In this document: in pieces, positions 10,104 through 18,897 of the stretch
Layout of the letters: every line of letters starts with the position of its first letter
Numbering within the stretch: position 1 is the first letter of the stretch
Assembly: GCA_029782145.1 (NCBI GenBank)
Contig: JAKOVH010000016.1
Location: 310,001 to 374,000 of the forward strand
DNA length: 64,000 nt
Reading direction: 5' to 3'
From: Actinomycetes bacterium
GTDB lineage: Bacteria > Actinomycetota > Acidimicrobiia > Acidimicrobiales > Acidimicrobilacustridaceae
Notes under the pieces: model-generated
The model's database searches: none
What the model was told of the DNA's origin: nothing
Seen by the model: only the letters and a program-made list of their open reading frames with translations
Made by a program: the position numbers and the translations under genes

Positions 10104-11173
10104 TGCCCCGCACCGAGAACGACATCGCCATCGTGAGCTACGCGCAGTCACCGCTGCTGCGCCGCTCCGAGAACACCGAGACCGAGATGATGCTGTCCAC
10201 GGTCCAGGGGGCCATCAAGGCCGCCGGGCTGGGCAAGGGCGACATCGGCTTCACCGTCAGCGGCTCCTGCGACTACCTGTCGGGCCGCGGCTTCTCGTTC
10301 GTCGCCAACGTCGACGCCTACGGGGCCTACCCGCCGATCAACGAGTCGCACGTGGAGATGGACGGCTCGTTCGCCATGTACGAGGCGTTCGTGCGCCTGC
10401 TGCAGGGCGACATCGACACCGCCGTGGCCGCTGGCGTGGGGAAGACCTCCAACTCCGACCCCGCCACGCTCTACACGATCGAGATGGACCCCTACTACCT
10501 CACGCCGCTCGGCGCCGACGTCGCCTCGCTGTCGGCGCTGCAGTACCGGGCGCTGCTCGACTCGGGCAAGGTCACCGAGCGCGACGTGGCCGAGGTCGTC
10601 GCCCGCAACCGGCGCGCCGCCAAGGACAACCTGAACGCCCAGGTGTCGGGCGACTTCGACGTCGACGAGCTGCTCGCCGCCCCCTACGTGCGCAACCCGC
10701 TGCGCCGCCACGACCTCCCGCCGGTCACCGACGGCTGCGCCGCGGTGGTGCTGGCCCGGGGCCAGAAGGCCTACGAGCTGTGCGAGCGGCCGGTGTGGAT
10801 CACCGGCATCGACCACCGCATCGAGCCCCACCTGCCCACCATGCGCCAGGACCTCACCTCCTCGGTGTCGACCCGGCTGGCGGCCGAGGGCGCCGGTGTG
10901 GCGAGCGGCCCGGTCGAGGTGGCCGAGATCCACGCCCCGTTCAGCTTCCAGGAGCTGATCGTGCGCGAGGCACTCGGCCTCGGCGACGACACCGAGATCA
11001 ACCCCTCCGGCGGCGCCCTCGCCGCCAACCCCGTGATGGTCACCGGCCTGCTTCGTGTCATCGAGGCGGCCAAGCAGATCGCGGAGAACGGCAGGAGCCG
11101 CACGTTGGCGCACACCACGTCCGGCCCCTGCCTCCAGCAGAACCTCGTGTGCATCCTGGAGGGTGACCAATGA
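10103..11173 (+). CDS. Thiolase-fold Ltp4-like protein without catalytic Cys
   Basis: A 356-residue SCP2/thiolase-superfamily protein. Its halves fit the thiolase fold, but the usual nucleophile segment (CASGS) reads EMDGS near residue 88, so the Cys is replaced. The usual HPxGATG reads NPVMVTG, so the His is also lost. The NEAF-type loop is HAPF. The same losses are known in Ltp2-type retro-aldolases, which cleave branched steroid side-chain CoA esters without a covalent thiolase Cys. It overlaps the DUF35 gene and the next Ltp-like gene by 4 nt, so a heteromeric complex is likely. A retro-aldol or lyase activity is inferred, not shown. Confidence 0.78.
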   Translation: MPRTENDIAIVSYAQSPLLRRSENTETEMMLSTVQGAIKAAGLGKGDIGFTVSGSCDYLSGRGFSFVANVDAYGAYPPINESHVEMDGSFAMYEAFVRLLQGDIDTAVAAGVGKTSNSDPATLYTIEMDPYYLTPLGADVASLSALQYRALLDSGKVTERDVAEVVARNRRAAKDNLNAQVSGDFDVDELLAAPYVRNPLRRHDLPPVTDGCAAVVLARGQKAYELCERPVWITGIDHRIEPHLPTMRQDLTSSVSTRLAAEGAGVASGPVEVAEIHAPFSFQELIVREALGLGDDTEINPSGGALAANPVMVTGLLRVIEAAKQIAENGRSRTLAHTTSGPCLQQNLVCILEGDQ

Positions 11174-12330
11174 GCCACCAGCCCGTCGCGGTCGTCGGCA
11201 TCGGCCAGACCCACCACAAGAAGCGTCGTGCCGACGTGTCCATCGCCGGCCTCGTGCGGGAGGCCGCCCAGCGCGCCCTCGAGGACGCCGACATGGACTG
11301 GGGCGACATCGACGCCGTGGTCCTGGGCAAGGCGCCCGACCTGTTCGAGGGCGTCATGAAGCCCGAGATGTACCTCGCCGACGCCCTCGGCGCGAACGGC
11401 AAGCCGATGTTCCGGGTGCACACCGCCGGCTCGGTCGGCGGCTCCACCGGCATCGTCGGCTCGCACCTGGTGTCGAGCGGCCGGCACAAGCGGGTGCTGT
11501 CGGTGGCGTGGGAGAAGCAGTCGGAGGGCAACGCCCAGTTCGCCCTCGGCGGCGGCAAGTCCGGCTCCATCGGCGCCGGCGGCGCGTTCGCCCCGTTCAT
11601 CCGGGCCTACATCCGCCGCTCCGGCGCGCCGGAGGACATCGGCTGGAAGGTGGCGGTGAAGGACCGCCTCAACGGTGCGAAGAACCCCTACGCCCACCTC
11701 AAGCTGGCCGACATCACCATCGAGAAGGTCAAGGAGTCCCCGATGATGTGGGATCCTCTGCACTTCCTCGAGTCGTGCCCGTCGTCCGACGGCGCCTGCG
11801 CGGTGGTGTTCACCGACGAAGCCGGTGGCAAGGCGGCCGCCAAGCCGCCGGCGTGGGTGCTGGCCACCGCCATGAAGAGCGAGCCGTCCACCTTCGCCGG
11901 CCGCGACGCGGTGAACCCCAAGGCGGCCCACGCCTGCTCCGACGAGATCTACAAGCAGATCGGGGTCACCAACCCCCGCGAGCAGATCGACTGCGCCGAG
12001 CTGTACGTGCCGTTCAGCTGGTACGAGCCGATGTGGCTCGAGGCCCACGACATCGCCGCCCCCGGCGAGGGGTGGAAGATGACCGACTCGGGGGCCACCG
12101 CCCTCGACGGCGACTTCCCGGTGAACATGTCCGGCGGCGTGCTGTCGTCGAACCCCATCGGCGCCTCCGGCCTGCTGCGCTTCTCCGAGGCGGCGCTGCA
12201 GGTGCGCGGCCTGGCAGGGGAGCACCAGGTGCCCGGGGCCAAGCTGGCCATCGCCCAGGCCTACGGCGCGAACGCGCAGTTCTACGCCATGTGGGCGGTC
12301 GGCTCGTCCCTCGACCCGCTGGGGTCGTAG
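11170..12330 (+). CDS. Thiolase-fold Ltp3-like protein without catalytic Cys
   Basis: A 386-residue SCP2/thiolase-superfamily protein with VAVVGIGQT at the N-terminus. The nucleophile position is Ser in TAGSVGGS (about residues 86-93), and the HP motif is replaced by SNPIGASG near 325. The loop before it reads YVPFSWYEP, with tyrosines where Ltp2 aldolases use catalytic Tyr. It overlaps the previous Ltp-like gene by 4 nt, and a strong terminator follows at 12351. The pair corresponds in order and size to M. tuberculosis ltp4-ltp3. Likely a subunit of the same acyl-CoA-cleaving complex. Confidence 0.8.
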   Translation: MSHQPVAVVGIGQTHHKKRRADVSIAGLVREAAQRALEDADMDWGDIDAVVLGKAPDLFEGVMKPEMYLADALGANGKPMFRVHTAGSVGGSTGIVGSHLVSSGRHKRVLSVAWEKQSEGNAQFALGGGKSGSIGAGGAFAPFIRAYIRRSGAPEDIGWKVAVKDRLNGAKNPYAHLKLADITIEKVKESPMMWDPLHFLESCPSSDGACAVVFTDEAGGKAAAKPPAWVLATAMKSEPSTFAGRDAVNPKAAHACSDEIYKQIGVTNPREQIDCAELYVPFSWYEPMWLEAHDIAAPGEGWKMTDSGATALDGDFPVNMSGGVLSSNPIGASGLLRFSEAALQVRGLAGEHQVPGAKLAIAQAYGANAQFYAMWAVGSSLDPLGS

Positions 12331-12350
12331 GGGAGATGGGGGAGGCGACG

Positions 12351-12378
12351 GGGCCGGCCACAGCGTGGTGGCCGGCCC
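12351..12378 (+). terminator. Terminator of Ltp operon
   Basis: Perfect 11-bp GC stem (GGGCCGGCCAC / GTGGCCGGCCC) with a 6-nt loop, 21 bp after the last stop. No T-run follows, as is usual in very GC-rich actinobacteria. The 79 bp between it and the patatin gene hold only a 7-bp inverted repeat (CGGAGCC/GGCTCCG). Confidence 0.7.
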
Positions 12379-12457
12379 TCCGTCGTCCCCGAGCGGAGCC
12401 CGGCGCGGGAACGCCGCACGGCTCCGGTCGTGTCGGCCCGGCATGAGGAGGAGACGC

Positions 12458-13288
12458 ATGGGCAAGGCCCTCGTGCTCGGTGGCGGTGGCGTGGCGGGCA
12501 TCGCGTGGGAGACCGGGCTGCTGCTCGGCCTGCGCGACCACGGCCTCGACCTCACCGACGCCGAGCTCCTCGTGGGCACGTCGGCCGGCTCGGTCGTGGC
12601 CGCCCAGGTGGCCACCGGCCAGCCGCTCGGTGAGCTCTACGCGGCGCAGCTGGCGCAGGGCACCGCCGAGCGGACGGTCGAGTTCGACGTCGAGGCCATG
12701 ATCGCCCGGTTCGTCGAGCTGCTCGCCGACCGGCCCCACCCCGAGGAGCTGCGGCGGCGCATCGGGGCGTGGGCGCTCGAGGCCGACACCGTGCCCGAGG
12801 CCGACCGTCGGCGCGTCATCGAGGCCCGGCTGCCCGTGCACGAGTGGCCCGAGCGCGACCTGCGGGTCACGGCCGTCGACGCCGGCACGGGCGCGTTCGT
12901 GGTCTTCGACCGGGCCTCCGGCGTGGATCTCGTCGACGCGGTGGCGGCCAGCTGCGCGGTGCCGGGTGTGTGGCCGCCGGTCACCATCGGCGATCGGCGC
13001 TACGTCGACGGCGGCGTGCGCTCCACCATCAACGCCGACCTGGCCGAGGGCCACGAGCGGGTGGTGGTGCTCACCCCGTTCACCGCCGGGCTGGCCGGCG
13101 ACAGCGAGCACGAGTGCGAGTCGCTGCGGACAGCGGGAGCAGCGGTGGCCGTGGTGGCCGCCGACGAGCGCAGCGCCGCCGCCTTCGGTGCCAACCCGCT
13201 CGACCCGTCCACCCGACGGCCATCGGCCGAGGCGGGCCGGGCCCAGGCCGCCGCCGTCGTCGACGCGGTCGCGAGCGTCTGGCGATGA
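12458..13288 (+). CDS. Patatin-like phospholipase
   Basis: A 276-residue soluble patatin-family acyl hydrolase. The oxyanion motif LGGGGVAGI is at 7-15, the nucleophile motif GTSAG at 40-44 (Ser42) and the Asp of the dyad in YVDGG near residue 185, so all catalytic elements are present. There is no signal peptide, so it acts in the cytoplasm or at the inner leaflet on phospholipids or acyl esters. ATG is preceded by GAGGAGGAG. It is coupled by ATGA to a MarR regulator and then an acyl-CoA synthetase, so released fatty acids could be activated directly. Confidence 0.88.
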   Translation: MGKALVLGGGGVAGIAWETGLLLGLRDHGLDLTDAELLVGTSAGSVVAAQVATGQPLGELYAAQLAQGTAERTVEFDVEAMIARFVELLADRPHPEELRRRIGAWALEADTVPEADRRRVIEARLPVHEWPERDLRVTAVDAGTGAFVVFDRASGVDLVDAVAASCAVPGVWPPVTIGDRRYVDGGVRSTINADLAEGHERVVVLTPFTAGLAGDSEHECESLRTAGAAVAVVAADERSAAAFGANPLDPSTRRPSAEAGRAQAAAVVDAVASVWR

Positions 13289-13770
13289 GCCCACGGCGCA
13301 GCGCGGCCGAGGCCCGCCGGCGGCTGCGCGACTCGCTCGGCGCCCTGAGCCGCATCACCGGCAGCTCCCGGCTCGACCGCCGGGTCTCGGCCCGCTCCGG
13401 TGTGCCCATCGGCTTCGCCGCGTTCGCGGTGCTGGGCCGGGTCGTCGCCGACGGGCCGACACGGCTGAGCGAGCTGGCGTCGAGCGCCCGGATGCACCCG
13501 GCCGCGCTCACCCGGCAGGTGCAGGCCCTGGAGGCCGAGGGCTACATCGAGCGCCGTCCGGACCCGCTCGACGGCCGGGCCGCGGTGGTGGAGGCCACCG
13601 AGAGCGGGGTGCGGGCCTACACGAGGGTCGACGCCGTGAACGACGGGATCATGTCCGAGCAGCTGGCCGACTGGTCGTCCGACGAGCTGTGGGACCTCGT
13701 CGAGCGGCTCGAGCGGTTGATCCACGACCTGCGCTCCTCGCCGGCGTCTCCGGAGGCCGAGGCGGGATGA
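13285..13770 (+). CDS. MarR family transcriptional regulator
   Basis: A 161-residue winged-helix protein. The recognition region (RLSELASSARMHPAALTRQVQALEAEGYIERRPDPLDGRA) fits MarR, with the DGRA wing. Helices at both ends give the dimer interface. It sits inside the patatin - acyl-CoA synthetase operon, overlapping both neighbours by 4 nt, so it probably regulates this operon in response to an acyl or aromatic ligand. No operator palindrome could be picked confidently. Confidence 0.85.
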   Translation: MSPRRSAAEARRRLRDSLGALSRITGSSRLDRRVSARSGVPIGFAAFAVLGRVVADGPTRLSELASSARMHPAALTRQVQALEAEGYIERRPDPLDGRAAVVEATESGVRAYTRVDAVNDGIMSEQLADWSSDELWDLVERLERLIHDLRSSPASPEAEAG

Positions 13771-15416
13771 CCGGCGGAGGGGGCCCGGGCGTGGTCCGGG
13801 CCGCCGCCGACGCATCCGCCGCGTACCGGGCGGCGGGTTGGTGGGGCGACGACACCGTCGGTTCGCTCGTGCGGCGCTGGGCGGCCGAGCGGCGCGGCGG
13901 CGCCGCCTTCCTCGGTGGTGCGGCCCCCTTCACCTGGGCGCAGTACGACGAGGCGGCCGACGCCATCGCCCTCGCCCTGCTCTCCGGTGGGCCGCCCGAC
14001 GGCGAGCGGGTGGCGGTGTGGCTCCCCGACGGCCCCGGCGTCCACGCCGCCTTCGTGGGCGTCGAGCGGGCCGGGCTGGTCACGGTGGGCATCGGCCACC
14101 GGGCCGGCGACCGCGAGGTCGCCCACCTGCTGTCGCTCACCGGGGCGACCACGCTCGTCACCACCGCCGCCCACGCCGGGCGCCCGGCGGCGCAGGTGCG
14201 GGCCGACCTCGCCGCCCTCGGCGCGCCCGTCGAGCGCCACGTGCTGCTCGACCCCGCCGGTGCGGTGCTCGACGACGGCCTCGGGAGCCGGCCGCCGGTC
14301 GCGCCGCGGCCGCTCGCCGCGCCCGACCCCGACGCGCTGTTCCTGCTCAACTCCACGTCGGGCACCACCGGCCTGCCCAAGTGCGTGATGCACACCCAGA
14401 ACCGGTGGTTCTACTTCCACCAGCTCGCCGTCGAGGCCGGCGCCCTCGGCGCCGACGAGGTCTTCTTCAGCGCCATCCCTGCGCCGTTCGGCTTCGGCCT
14501 GTGGACCGCCCACTTCACCCCGGCCATCCTCGGGTGCCCCACCGCGCTGGTCGACCGCTTCGACGCCCATGCCGCCCTCGACCTCATCGAACGGGAGCGG
14601 GTCAGCGTGCTGTGCTGCGTGAGCACGCAGTTCATCATGATGCTCGACGCCCAGGCGGAGCGGCCACGCGACCTGACCTCGTTGCGGTGCATGTTCACCG
14701 GAGGAGAGGCCGTGCCCTACGAGCGGGCCGCTGCCTTCGAAGACGCCACCGGCGCCAAGGTCCTGCAGTTCTACGGCTCCAACGAGACGGGCGTGCTCAG
14801 CGGCACCACCGTGCACGACGACCGCGAGCGGCGCTTCGCCACCGCCGGGCGGATCGTGCCGGAGATGAACGTCCGCCTGCTCGACCCGGACACGCACACC
14901 GACGTGCCGGCGGGCGTGCACCAAGGGCAACCGGCGTGCCAGGGGCCCGCCACCTGCCTCGGCTACTGGGGCGACGACGCCGCCGACCGGGAGCTGTTCA
15001 CCGACGACGGCTGGATGCTGATGGGCGACATCGTCGAGATCGACGACGACGGGTGGCTCACGGTGATCGGCCGCACGTCGGACTTCATCATCCGGGGCGG
15101 CAAGAACATCAGCGCCCCCGCCGTCGAGGCCGAGGTCGCCACCCATCCGGCCATCGCCATGGTGGCGGCGGTTGCCTCCCCGGACCCGGTGTTCGGCGAG
15201 CGGGTGTGCGCCTACGTCGAGCTTCGGCCCGGCACCACCGTCACCCTCGACGAGCTGGTCGCGCACCTCGCCGCTCGGGGCGTGAGCCGCGAGTGGTTCC
15301 CGGAGCGGCTGGTGGTCGTCGACGAGCTGCCCCGCTCGTCCGGGGGGAAGGTGGCCAAGGGCGAGCTGCGTGCCGACGCCCGCCGCCGCGCCGCCCGACC
15401 CGACGAGCGTCCCTGA
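13767..15416 (+). CDS. AMP-dependent acyl-CoA synthetase/ligase
   Basis: A 549-residue ANL-superfamily enzyme that activates a carboxylic acid with ATP and joins it to CoA. The P-loop NSTSGTTGLPK is at 195-205. Also present are FYGSNETG, the hinge with DIVEIDDDGWLTVIGRTSDFI, RGGKNIS and the C-terminal catalytic Lys in SSGGKVAKGEL. It resembles the cyclohexanecarboxylate/2,3-dihydroxybenzoate ligase type more than long-chain FadD; the acid is unknown. Last gene of the patatin-MarR operon, ATGA overlap with marR. An unusual 17-bp hairpin follows the stop. Confidence 0.88.
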   Translation: MTGGGGPGVVRAAADASAAYRAAGWWGDDTVGSLVRRWAAERRGGAAFLGGAAPFTWAQYDEAADAIALALLSGGPPDGERVAVWLPDGPGVHAAFVGVERAGLVTVGIGHRAGDREVAHLLSLTGATTLVTTAAHAGRPAAQVRADLAALGAPVERHVLLDPAGAVLDDGLGSRPPVAPRPLAAPDPDALFLLNSTSGTTGLPKCVMHTQNRWFYFHQLAVEAGALGADEVFFSAIPAPFGFGLWTAHFTPAILGCPTALVDRFDAHAALDLIERERVSVLCCVSTQFIMMLDAQAERPRDLTSLRCMFTGGEAVPYERAAAFEDATGAKVLQFYGSNETGVLSGTTVHDDRERRFATAGRIVPEMNVRLLDPDTHTDVPAGVHQGQPACQGPATCLGYWGDDAADRELFTDDGWMLMGDIVEIDDDGWLTVIGRTSDFIIRGGKNISAPAVEAEVATHPAIAMVAAVASPDPVFGERVCAYVELRPGTTVTLDELVAHLAARGVSREWFPERLVVVDELPRSSGGKVAKGELRADARRRAARPDERP

Positions 15417-15424
15417 TCCCCCCG

Positions 15425-15472
15425 TTCTGGTGGAGATCTACGGTCACATGCGCCAGTAGATCTCCACCAGAA
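15425..15472. repeat. 17-bp perfect inverted repeat between convergent genes
   Basis: TTCTGGTGGAGATCTAC at 15425-15441 is matched exactly by its reverse complement at 15456-15472 around a 14-nt loop. It lies between the stops of the acyl-CoA synthetase and YkgJ genes, so it can act as a bidirectional terminator. The stem is markedly less GC-rich than the surroundings, unlike the other terminators here, which suggests a repeated element rather than an ordinary terminator. Confidence 0.75.
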
Positions 15473-15486
15473 GGCCGGGCCGGCGG

Positions 15487-16095
15487 TCAGCGGCGGGGGC
15501 GCCGGGCGGCGATCGCGGCCACGACGTCGTCGACCGTCGGTTCGCCACCGCGGAACAGCTCGTGCAGCTCGACGGCGAGCGCGGCCCGCTGCGTGGGCGG
15601 TGGGCCGCCGCCGGGCAGCTCGGCAGCGTGGTGCTCGAGGAACCGCGACGCGGCCCGCACCGCGACCAGGTCCCGCCGGTCGTCGTCGCCGTCGATCCCG
15701 AACCGCCAGCGGTCCACCCGGCGGGCGACGGCCGGCGTGTCGACGTGCACGTCGACCTCGGCGGCGGCGAGCACCCGGCAGTCGTAGGCGCGGCAGGTCC
15801 GGGGCCGGTGGTCGTAGATCGAGCAGCCCTCCGCCCCCAGCATCGGGCAGCGGCCGTGCTCGTCGTAGGGGAGCACGGAGAACCCGTCCGGAGCGCCCGG
15901 TGCGGGGAACAGCAGCTCGGCGGGGACGTGCGCCCGGACCTCGTGCTCGTCGGGCTCGACCAGCACGAACTGCGACGACGCGCAGCAGGCCGTGCACCCG
16001 TCGCACGGGACGTCGGCCTCCGCCCGCTCGCGCAACACCGCCATCGTGCGGGCCAGCCACGGCCCGAACGGGCCGGCGTCGAGCCCGCCGTCCAC
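15487..16095 (-). CDS. YkgJ family cysteine-cluster protein
   Basis: A 202-residue cytoplasmic protein with the YkgJ/UPF0153 zinc- or iron-binding cysteine cluster: CDGCTACC at about 33-40, then CPML, GCSIYDHRPRTCRAYDC. Function of the family is not settled. I chose GTG at 16095, 7 nt after the dxs stop. The frame continues upstream within dxs, so a longer form is possible. It is the last gene of the UPF0104-PAP2-dxs operon. Confidence 0.75.
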   Translation of the reverse strand: MDGGLDAGPFGPWLARTMAVLRERAEADVPCDGCTACCASSQFVLVEPDEHEVRAHVPAELLFPAPGAPDGFSVLPYDEHGRCPMLGAEGCSIYDHRPRTCRAYDCRVLAAAEVDVHVDTPAVARRVDRWRFGIDGDDDRRDLVAVRAASRFLEHHAAELPGGGPPPTQRAALAVELHELFRGGEPTVDDVVAAIAARRPRR

Positions 16096-16102
16096 GGCCG
16101 GG

Positions 16103-17968
16103 TCAGACAGAGGCGCCGTGCGGGTGGTCGGCGGCCATGAGCGACACGGCCGACGCGAAGACGCCCGCGGCGTCGAGGCCCAGCTCGGCGAGGATGGCGT
16201 CGGGCTTGCCGTGGGGGATGTAGGCGGCCGGGACCCCGAGGACCCGGACCCGCGGCTCGGGCCGCCCAACGGTGAGCTCGCACAACCGGTCGGCGACCGC
16301 CATGCCGACGCCGCCGTCGCGCAGGCCGTCCTCGACGGTGACCACGTAGGGGTGACGCCCGGCGTCGGCCAGCATGGCCGGGTCGAGGGGCTTCACCACC
16401 CGGGCGTCCCACAGGGTGACCGACACGCCGTCGGCCGCCAGCATCTCGGCGGCGGCCTCGGCCGCGTCGAGCATCTTGCCCACGCTGATGATGCACAGCT
16501 CGTCGCCGGAGCGCAGGCGGCGACCCTGCAGGCCGTGGCCGACCTCGTGGTCGGCGACCTGGCGGGCGGCGGTCTTGGCCCACCGGATGGCGCACGGGCC
16601 CGTGGTGATCTCCAGCGCGTCGTGGAGCATCTGGCCGAGCTCCTGGTACGACGAGGGGGCGAACACGGTCATGCCCGGCACCTTGGTGAGCAGCACCATG
16701 TCGAGCACGCCGTGGTGGCTGGGGCCGTCGTCGCCGGTGATGCCGGCCCGGTCGAGGCAGAACACCACGGGCTGCTCGTGCAGGCCGACGTCGAGGTTCA
16801 CCTGGTCGAAGGCCCGGGTGAGGAAGGTGGAGTACACCGCCACCACCGGGCGCAGGCCGCCCATCGCCATGCCCGCGGCGGCGGTGACGGCGTGCTGCTC
16901 GGCGATGCCGACGTCGAACATGCGGCCCGGGAACCGCTCGGCGAAGGGCAGCAGGCCGGTGGAGTCGGGCATGGCCGCGGTGATGGCGACGAGCTCGGGG
17001 CGGGCCTCGCCCTCCTTCACGATGGCCTCGGTGAAGGCCGCCGTGTAGCTGCCGGGCTTGGCCTCGGACGTGTCGTGGAGGCGCTTGATCGGGTCGTTCT
17101 CGGCGGGGCCGTAGCCGCGGCCCTTCTGGGTGAGCACGTGGATGACCTGCGGGCCGCCCGACATCTCGGCGGCGTTGCGCAGCGCCTCCTCGAGGGCGGG
17201 GATGTCGTGGCCGTCGAAGGGCCCGGCATAGCGCACGCCGAGCGCCTCGAAGAACGCGGTGGGCTCCCACAGCTCGCGGATGGCGGCCTTGGTGGCCTCG
17301 AGGCCCCGCTCGAGGCGGCCTCCGACGACGGGCATCTCGGCCAGGACCTTCTCGAGCTTGGCCTGGCGGCGCATGTACACCGGGTTGTTGCGGATCTTCA
17401 CCAGGCTCTCGCCCAGCTTCGACACGGTGGGGGCGTAGGAGCGACCGTTGTCGTTCAAGACGATGATGCAGTCGCGGCCCGAGTGCCCGAGGTTGTTCAA
17501 CCCCTCGAACGCCATGCCGCCGGTCATCGAGCCGTCGCCGATCACCGCGACCACCCGGCGGCCGTCGCCCTGGGGTGAGGCCTGCGCCACGGCCAGGCCG
17601 TAGGCCCAGCTCAGCACGGTGGACGCGTGGCTGTTCTCGATCCAGTCGTGCTCGGACTCCGAGCGCGACGGGTAGCCGGACATGCCGCCGGCCTGGCGGA
17701 GGGTGTCGAAGCCCCCGGTGCGGCCGGTGACGATCTTGTGCGGGTAGGCCTGGTGGCCGGTGTCCCACAAGATGATGTCGTCGGGCGAGTCGAACACGCG
17801 GTGCAGGGCGAGGGTGAGCTCGACCACACCGAGGTTCGAGCCGAGGTGGCCGCCGTGGGTGGTGACCGACTCGACGATGAGGTCTCGCATCTCCTGGGCG
17901 AGGACCTCGAGCTGCTCGGCGTCGAGCGCCTTGAGGTCGGCCGGCGAGTGGATCGACTCGAGGATCAT
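16103..17968 (-). CDS. dxs: 1-deoxy-D-xylulose-5-phosphate synthase
   Basis: A 621-residue thiamine-diphosphate enzyme that condenses pyruvate and glyceraldehyde-3-phosphate in the first step of the MEP isoprenoid pathway. It has THGGHLGSNLGVVELT and the TPP-binding GDGSMTGGMAFEGLN. The transketolase middle domain has DVGIAEQHAVTAAAGMA and DRAGITGDDGPSHHG, which is DXS-specific. The C-terminal domain has VEDG. Length fits the family. ATG overlaps the stop of the PAP2 gene, so it is co-translated with two membrane-lipid genes. That suggests coordinated supply of polyprenyl lipids. Confidence 0.95.
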   Translation of the reverse strand: MILESIHSPADLKALDAEQLEVLAQEMRDLIVESVTTHGGHLGSNLGVVELTLALHRVFDSPDDIILWDTGHQAYPHKIVTGRTGGFDTLRQAGGMSGYPSRSESEHDWIENSHASTVLSWAYGLAVAQASPQGDGRRVVAVIGDGSMTGGMAFEGLNNLGHSGRDCIIVLNDNGRSYAPTVSKLGESLVKIRNNPVYMRRQAKLEKVLAEMPVVGGRLERGLEATKAAIRELWEPTAFFEALGVRYAGPFDGHDIPALEEALRNAAEMSGGPQVIHVLTQKGRGYGPAENDPIKRLHDTSEAKPGSYTAAFTEAIVKEGEARPELVAITAAMPDSTGLLPFAERFPGRMFDVGIAEQHAVTAAAGMAMGGLRPVVAVYSTFLTRAFDQVNLDVGLHEQPVVFCLDRAGITGDDGPSHHGVLDMVLLTKVPGMTVFAPSSYQELGQMLHDALEITTGPCAIRWAKTAARQVADHEVGHGLQGRRLRSGDELCIISVGKMLDAAEAAAEMLAADGVSVTLWDARVVKPLDPAMLADAGRHPYVVTVEDGLRDGGVGMAVADRLCELTVGRPEPRVRVLGVPAAYIPHGKPDAILAELGLDAAGVFASAVSLMAADHPHGASV

Positions 17969-18897
17969 TGGGCAGCGGGTTCCTTGCCGGTCCGGCGATG
18001 AGGGGACGGCTCCGGCCCGAGGACGGGGTCGGCGGGCTCGGGCGGTGTGGGCGGCACCGGCGAGGCCTCGCTCACGGTACCGCCTCGTCGATGCCTGTTC
18101 ACCATCAGGGCGGCCAGTCGCGAGCCGGCCAGCCAGCCCACGCCGATCACCAGCGCGCCGCCCGCGGCGTCGAGCCAGAAGTGGTTCCCGGTGACGATGA
18201 CGGTGAGCAGCGTGAACAGCGGGTAGAGGCAGGCGAGCACCTTCGCCCACCGGTGGCGGGCCCGGGGCACGATGACCAGCGCGCACCACAGCGCCCAGCC
18301 GAAGTGGAGGCTGGGCATCGCCGCGTACTGGTTGGACAGCGACTGCATGGCGGAGTTGTCGAACGACCACAGCCCGCCGTGGACCGCCAGCGTGTCGACG
18401 AAGTGGGGGAGCCCGTCGGCGGCGGCCGCCGGGCCGGCCCCGTAGGCGCAGTCGCACAGCAGGCGGGGCGGCATCAGGGGGAACAGCGAGTAGCCGACGA
18501 GCGCCAGGCCGGTGCCGATGAGGATGGTGTTGCGCCACGTGGGATAGTCGCGCGGGTGCCGCCACGCCAGCCAGGCCAGCACGGTGGCGGTGACCACGAA
18601 GTGCAACGAGCCGTAGTAGATGTTGAGCGCCCGCAACAGCAACGGGGCGCCGAGGAACCAGCCCTGGATGGTGGCCTCGTGGAACAGCCCGACGGCCTCC
18701 TCGAACCTGATGACCCGCAGGGCGTTGTGGTAGGCGTGCTCGGTGCCCACCGCGGCGGACCCGAACTCGTTGCGCACGAGGGTGTACAGCCCGTAGAAGC
18801 CGAGGATGTAGGCGATCTCGCGCCACCAGCGGATGGTGACCGCCGGCTCGGCGCGCTCGACCGGCGCCGCCTCGGCGGTGACGGCGCCCGTGGTCAT
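17965..18897 (-). CDS. PAP2 superfamily (Aur1/Ipt1-like) membrane phosphatase/transferase
   Basis: A 310-residue integral membrane protein with about six hydrophobic helices. The phosphatase residues are visible as MPSLHFGWAL (second motif, SxxH-like) and NHFWLDAAGG (third motif, H-x3-D). The first motif appears as the PPRLL-type segment typical of the Aur1/PAP2_3 group. The C-terminal 40 residues are Pro-rich and cytoplasmic. It probably dephosphorylates a lipid phosphate or transfers a phosphoinositol head group. Overlaps both its neighbours by ATGA (UPF0104 gene upstream, dxs downstream). Confidence 0.82.
   Translation of the reverse strand: MTTGAVTAEAAPVERAEPAVTIRWWREIAYILGFYGLYTLVRNEFGSAAVGTEHAYHNALRVIRFEEAVGLFHEATIQGWFLGAPLLLRALNIYYGSLHFVVTATVLAWLAWRHPRDYPTWRNTILIGTGLALVGYSLFPLMPPRLLCDCAYGAGPAAAADGLPHFVDTLAVHGGLWSFDNSAMQSLSNQYAAMPSLHFGWALWCALVIVPRARHRWAKVLACLYPLFTLLTVIVTGNHFWLDAAGGALVIGVGWLAGSRLAALMVNRHRRGGTVSEASPVPPTPPEPADPVLGPEPSPHRRTGKEPAAQ

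Noticed and set aside
15425-15472. End of an insertion sequence
   Set aside because: No transposase, no target-site duplication and both flanking genes are intact; only the hairpin is present.
15444-17768. A 774-codon minus frame overlapping dxs
   Set aside because: Same strand as dxs in another frame; Arg/Pro/Gly-rich with no motif, while dxs has every family motif.
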